From Opisthorchis felineus (lineage: Eukaryota; Platyhelminthes; Trematoda; Opisthorchiida; Opisthorchiidae), in assembly GCA_004794785.1 (NCBI GenBank), contig SJOL01008491.1, positions 268,334 to 332,333 on the forward strand: a stretch of 64,000 nt of DNA. The letters run 5' to 3'. The notes under the pieces were generated by a model, which made no database searches, was not told the origin of the DNA, and saw nothing but the letters and a program-made list of their open reading frames with translations. A program made the position numbers and the translations under genes. Of this stretch, positions 58,831 to 64,000 are shown one piece after another (the first letter of the stretch is position 1; each line of letters opens with the position of its first letter).

Positions 58831-60986
58831 AAGAGGAACGTTGCAAAAGCCGCCTTATAGTTCAGTTTGTCTGTTTCTGTTCTCTAATGACTAAACAGCA
58901 TTGGATTGTGGGTGGCTGATGTTTTTTGCATTTAAGGATGTTGCTCCAGTTCCACTGGTGGGGTCTTACTCCGACATGATGCTCAGACCTTTTTTATTTC
59001 ATCGCTGTTCGATGATGTAAGCAACATGTCGATCATGTTCCAAAAAGGCGTGAGAATTCTCTTGCACTAATCTCCTATTATTCCATTTTCTTTCCACCCC
59101 CTACAGTGGTGTCCCTTACTCATAGTTGTATAGGAGTTGGACGCCATTACTCACTAAAGATGGATCGCAGGCGTTGATGATGATACCGTATTCCCTTTTC
59201 ATAAGAGGCACCATTAGGTAGCACGCAAACGGTTTCCTACTTCGAAGTGCTGCTATATCGGAGATTTGACTCAAAACGAAGGCGACAACACATCAATAAA
59301 TACGTATATTTGGACAAGGAAATCGGTAGGTGAACGATGAAAGATGAGCTCATTCCACATACTTCCTTAAGCTGTGAAGACAATGATGCTGAAAACAGCT
59401 CAAAGGGTATTTATACCATCAGAAGGCAGCTAACCTCGGGCACAAACGCAAACACAGGAGCGAAAGCATGTAAACCAACCCGCATCTCAAAGTCCAACGA
59501 AGCCTGTGAGAGTCGCAAGGTCACAGTCTATTGAACGCAGCATAGGACATTCTCGAGTGTTAGCAATAGCCTCAGCAACATCAGAAGCCATGAATCGTAA
59601 CCTCTGAAAATGACCTTGGACGTGTCGTCTAGATTCAGCTGTTAACTGGTCTCGAGGGTTTGATTGCTAATAGAAGAAATCACCGTTTCGGTTCATCGTT
59701 TGGTTGCTCGCCTCAACAGGTCTTCCGGTGTATGCTGCGTCTGTCGAACGCGTAGACACCTATCCGGCCGGTCACGAAGGAGTTTGTAAGTACATTTTGA
59801 AATGGTGGAGCGTGGTTTCAGCCTTTTGACTGAAGCTATGTGTGGGGGAGTGAAGGCTGCGAACTTCAACTATGTTAAAAGTATGGCACGCCTAGCGCGA
59901 CACTTGTTCACTCTTTAGGCGATGGGACTACTAGAGATTGTCAATGCTGTGAATACAACTCTCCTCATCTATATTTCGCTCTAGAGGAAGGGACTGAAGG
60001 GTCTTCCAATTTTGCTTATTTCCAGATGGTGTTTTATCGGAAACGCACGCGAACGATGAGCAGCGTGCACCAACGATTTTTTCTACTTTAAACCATAAGC
60101 TAACCCTAGTGAGGACTCTGTTGGGTACTGCAAACTGATTGTTTGGAAGACGTTATGTATTCCAAGGTTAATTTTCTCGCTTTTTGGAAAACAACGCCTA
60201 GTGGAGTTAAGATACGACCCAACAGATCCCTGTCTACTCACAAGTACCGTTCAAGGGACAATATTACAGCGGTGATAAGTCGGATTTCTGAAGTCTGGTG
60301 TTTGTGATATGCTATTACTGGACTCTTCTTCCACCCTCCTTTTCATTATGGGGCATTTAAGTAAACCAACGTGATTGTTCAGGACTGTGGCAGTACCGTT
60401 ACTGTAAGTTTAGAGACTGATACCTGGCTGCGTCACTTCTTATTGTGCTTACGAACTCCCCCCGTGACTGCGCATCCAGTTACTTAGGTCGACTGGATGT
60501 GTGCCTACGTGTTCGACCGGTAACCAAACCATCAGGCGGACAGCGGATTCCTCCGTTGGTAAGCATATCTTTGGCATTAGTCACCAGCAAGACTTGGAAG
60601 ATGCTTTCAGCACCATTCTAAATTCGATCCACCTATCGCTGTGACTTACGAACAATGTCCGCTGTGTTCAAAGGAGACTGACCCTTTGACATCCCTGGGT
60701 TTATTTGGACTTGGTTAACTGAAACAATTCACCCTTTTTTGACCATCGAAACTAGCCTGTTTAAGTATGCGACCGGTCAACATTTTTAATCGTAATACAC
60801 CTGAGTGACAAGTGAGTTCGTGTCAGTGTGAGGCTTGAAATTAATCTTTGCTAACGATGCTTTTGACCGAATGTAGACAGAATTTCGGAACATTTTATGG
60901 TCACTGCAGAGACAGTTGTTGCAGTGTATGACGAAATGTCCGATTTCTTTCGGTAGTGTCTGACAAGAATGTATTTCTCGGTACAA
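58831..60986. other. Likely beta-tubulin intron or flank; nothing else seen
   Basis: Searching the minus strand for the tubulin GGGTGSG loop and the MREIVHIQ start gave nothing. A short plus-strand frame at 59337-59534 has no motif. Confidence 0.4.
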
Positions 60987-61283
60987 CACTACTCATAAGG
61001 TTGCTGAAAATTCTTCGACAGCCCACGACCGGTTTCACCCTTCTTGGGGCTCATCAGGTGGGCGTAGTTCCGGAGTTTCCGTCAATCTTATGTTCTACTT
61101 GAACCCGAATTGCACAAAATTAGCAAAATACACTCATTTGCAAACCAATTTGGTTTTGCAGGAGAATCACCGGGAACCCAGGTGAATCTCTCGTTTATGA
61201 TGTTTTTTTCAGCTGGGTTCTAGGTGAGTCTCCCGCAAAACCAAATTGGTTTGCAAATCAGTGTATTTCGCTTATTTCTTAGT
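60987..61283. repeat. Foldback repeat family, copy 6, with clear hairpin
   Basis: It starts CACTACTCATAAGGTTGCTG and runs through GACAGCCCACGACCGGTTTC. The right part is an inverted repeat with 65-base arms at 61122-61186 and 61208-61272 around a 21-base spacer. By eye about 58 of 65 positions pair. A non-autonomous foldback or MITE-like element is the simplest reading. No transposase is present. Confidence 0.85.
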
Positions 61284-63109
61284 AAGTTTGCGAAAGTAGC
61301 AAATATCCTATCACCAATGCACTGTGTGGTTCTTTCCATCTTCTGACACAATGATTGTCAACCTGCTCAACTCTGCACGCGCCATAATTTTATGTTTCAT
61401 CTTAATAGTAAAACTTGGATAGTTGCATTATAAGACTAACTGGTACAAAGATGTGGAATGTCGTAAATTAACATTTTTTTATGTCTATAAAAGGGGCTCC
61501 TCCAGGGGGGCTGCTCTAGCAGAACATATAACAGCGTTCTCTGTATGGCACAAGTTGGTGCACCATTCCTCATTTCGAAGGCTTTATTTCCCCATCTTGA
61601 TTAATCATCTCGCACGTCACACTGTCTGGTACTGACTTTCTAGATAGGACATAGGTCTGCACTTCCAACATGTCACATAGTACAGGTGACATTTTTGTGC
61701 ACCTTGTGATGATTCAGAAATAAGGATTTATTCTGCGAAAGTTCTGAAATACAAGAGGTTAGAAATCCTACAGAAAATAGCATGAGAAAGCGTACTCACC
61801 AAGGTTAGGGATTATCGGGACTCAAAACGTCAGGCGTATTTGGGTATACCGGTAAGGCAGTACGAGAGTTGAGTGCATGGCTTCATTGCTGAACATAGCG
61901 TAATAAACTCATTTCCATATCAAGTTAGCGTGATATATTCTTGGTATCCAACAAAATGTGTCATACAAATACCGCCTGATTTTTGAGTCAGTACAATATT
62001 CGAAATAGTGATGTATAGTTTTATTAACATAACACCCCATTCTTAAGATTGCCGACAATTCATCGGTATCCTTTCCATATCCTGTGTCCATGGTTGGGCT
62101 GAACAAATAGGCTTAGTCGCCCAGTTTCCATCAATTTTATGCTCTACTTGAGCACCCAACTCAAAGTTGTCACTTTGTTGTGGTTGTCGGGCTCCGAATT
62201 TGCTGTGATCCTGCGAGCTATACTGACTGGAATTCAGTTACTTAGGGTTCAGCCGTGTCAGGAAGGTTAATGGAAATCTGTTAGACGAAGAGCAGCGAAT
62301 CCTCATACACCGATATATGGTATTACGGGGTGGCCTGGAGGTAGAGTCCTACTGTCCTCTGCGACAGAAGTCTGAAGGTAGAAAGGTGTTTTATTCAGGC
62401 GACCAGCATGCCAAAATTTATGCAGGTAGTAATGCTTCTCCCCACAAGAAAGCAAACCATACAAGGTTGACCCTAAAACCGCAATTTCTGGTTGACCGTA
62501 ACAGTCCGCGAATCATCCAGTATGTGAAAAACAAATAACACTTGCCATGAGCCCGATGCGGCTGCGATGCTTCGTTGCGCGTCGTGCATCTATGACCTAT
62601 GCTCTACATCCTTGGGCCAGGCCATTGTCTGGAACCAAACGCGTCAGAATATCGAGTCTTTAGCTGCAAGAAGGGTGTCGAGAAAACCGTAACAACTGCT
62701 GCCTGGCGATTCAGACTTTTGACTCGGAGACCACGGGCAAAACCCTGCGTCTTCCCACTGCCCTGTGGATCAAAGCTTAGAGTCAAAGCCTCAAGGTTGA
62801 TTACCTCAACAAAACCCCCTTCTTCGACCTGAAATATGCAAAAGTGTCAGTCGCCCATACAGTTTCTCATTCATCAATCCCTTCACACATGTCTCTCACT
62901 CAAGACTTCCCAGTTCATTTAGTTGTCAGCCACTTAACCGTTGCACCGTATCTAAACTTCTGCTTAGTAAGATAATTCAAAATAAACCCGTATGAACTTC
63001 AGAAGATCTGTTCCAAATTGTTACTTTCAACGTTCCGTCGTACTCTGTGTCAAATTTGGGTAATTGGCATCTCTCTTACAAATATTGTGATCCCGGTAGG
63101 TCAACTAAG
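61284..63109. other. No firm feature; faint foldback remnants
   Basis: Near 62030-62160, TTAAGATTGCCGACAATTCA and CAGTTTCCATCAATTTTATG resemble the foldback family (copy 6) but are too decayed to delimit. Otherwise nothing is recognised. Confidence 0.35.
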
Positions 63110-63440
63110 TCCTGAGGGAGCTTATCTTTGCGGCTGATCCGCGATTAACGCCTACCGCACAGATGATGGAAGCAACTTCTTCATTTGTGTTCTGAGAATC
63201 ATCACCAGCGCGAACTTCCAGCACAAGCGCTCACACCGTGTTACCGGAAGTCCACGAACTGCAAATCAATCCTGGACTCGTTTGGACCATGTGGCAATCA
63301 GTTACCGGTGGAGAGATTCCATATTAGATTGTCGCTCATTCTGAGATGCAGCGCTTGACTCTGACTAGTGCCAGCACGTGAAACTACTGGCCTCCCATCT
63401 GGAGCACGTTGGTTGATGCAGCGTCACTCACTGTCACCTG
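63110..63440 (+). mobile_element. LINE endonuclease fragment
   Basis: A plus-strand frame reads NFQHKRSHRVTGSPRTANQS, then WTRLDHVAISYRWRDSILD and CRSF before a stop, then a DAALDSD remnant. This is the C-terminal part of the LINE endonuclease, with the DHVAISYRWR block around its conserved Asp-His. The rest of the element is absent, so it is a fragment. Confidence 0.75.
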
Positions 63441-63781
63441 CAAAACGTCTCTCTAGCCCAAATGTATCCAGTTGCGTTGACTAAAATGATCCAGGATTCC
63501 ACGGGTACAATGGTAATGATGGTGATTTGGATGACGACTATAAAAGGGTGAAAAAACATCTTCACAGGTTTTGAAACCGTCTGCCCGGAGGTCGCTCGCA
63601 CAACCCTATGAACGCTGGATCTCGTCAAGATCAGAAGCTCTCGTGGATGCCAGAAGAACCGTAACAGATGACAGCTTGCTAGATCCATCAAATGCCGGAT
63701 AATCAATAACCCAAGAAGTGTCAGAGGCCCGAGAAGTAAAGGAGGCTTTTGCAACACACAACACAATCACACCTTATTTCA

Positions 63782-64000
63782 GTTAACCCGGTTGACTGGT
63801 CCAAGGAAGGTGGGTGTTAGTGAAATGATCTCCGAAAAGGATGAAACCTCAGTTCATTCACAAAAACATCGCCCCAAACGATGGGCTGCACAGTCCGAGT
63901 GGTCCACTTCAACTCAAACTTTGAATGTTGAATCTAGTCCGCCATTGAACACGGAAGTCCAGAATGTAATTTTATTGCTTCAGGGCATCGAAGCATCTGG
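63782..64000 (+). CDS. Possible exon running off the window
   Basis: After a TTATTTCAG acceptor-like site the frame stays open to the window end, starting LTRLTGPRKVGVSEM and containing QKHRPKRWAAQSEW. The same frame is in fact open from about 63671. It matches no family I know, so chance is a serious alternative. Confidence 0.2.

Overview
The window looks like nuclear DNA of a parasitic flatworm, most likely a fluke (trematode). This rests on the repeat content and gene structure, not on a database match. It is gene-poor and repeat-rich. I can support three cellular protein genes and one decayed gene. The rest is old, broken transposable-element sequence plus stretches in which I recognise nothing.

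Layout. 662-3060 holds two non-LTR retrotransposon (LINE) remnants. 3517-16496 (+) is the 3' half of a guanylate cyclase gene: five exons encode the whole catalytic core and a serine-rich tail, separated by introns of 2.5-4 kb that carry a foldback repeat family, a tRNA-derived SINE and a LINE reverse-transcriptase fragment. 17.9-19.7 kb (-) is a worn LINE, 23.4-24.3 kb (-) holds two LINE 3' ends, and 20-23 and 24.3-29.9 kb are unrecognised. 29.9-32.1 and 37.3-39.9 kb are two diverged collinear copies of one unknown long repeat. Between them, 34868-37110 (-) is a FAR1/MULE-like gene with a SWIM finger, split by seven introns of 31-38 bases and broken by stop codons and a frameshift. 44.8-54.97 kb contains a Penelope-like GIY-YIG fragment, three SINE copies on the plus strand (one with a perfect 15-base target-site duplication), one on the minus strand, and two LINE 3' ends. 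The ribosomal protein uL30/RPL7 gene lies at 50450-51264 (+) with introns of only 44 and 35 bases. 55.4-56.7 kb (-) is a LINE endonuclease region. 58049-58825 (-) is the large 3' exon of a divergent beta-tubulin with almost no acidic tail. 60987-61283 is the clearest foldback repeat, and 63.1-63.4 kb (+) is another LINE endonuclease fragment.

The cellular genes are unrelated in function (cyclic GMP signalling, translation, cytoskeleton) and do not form a unit. Two intron classes stand out: 30-44 bases in RPL7 and the FAR1/MULE-like gene, and kilobase, repeat-filled introns in the cyclase. I found no CRISPR array, bacterial operon, rRNA or intact tRNA gene.
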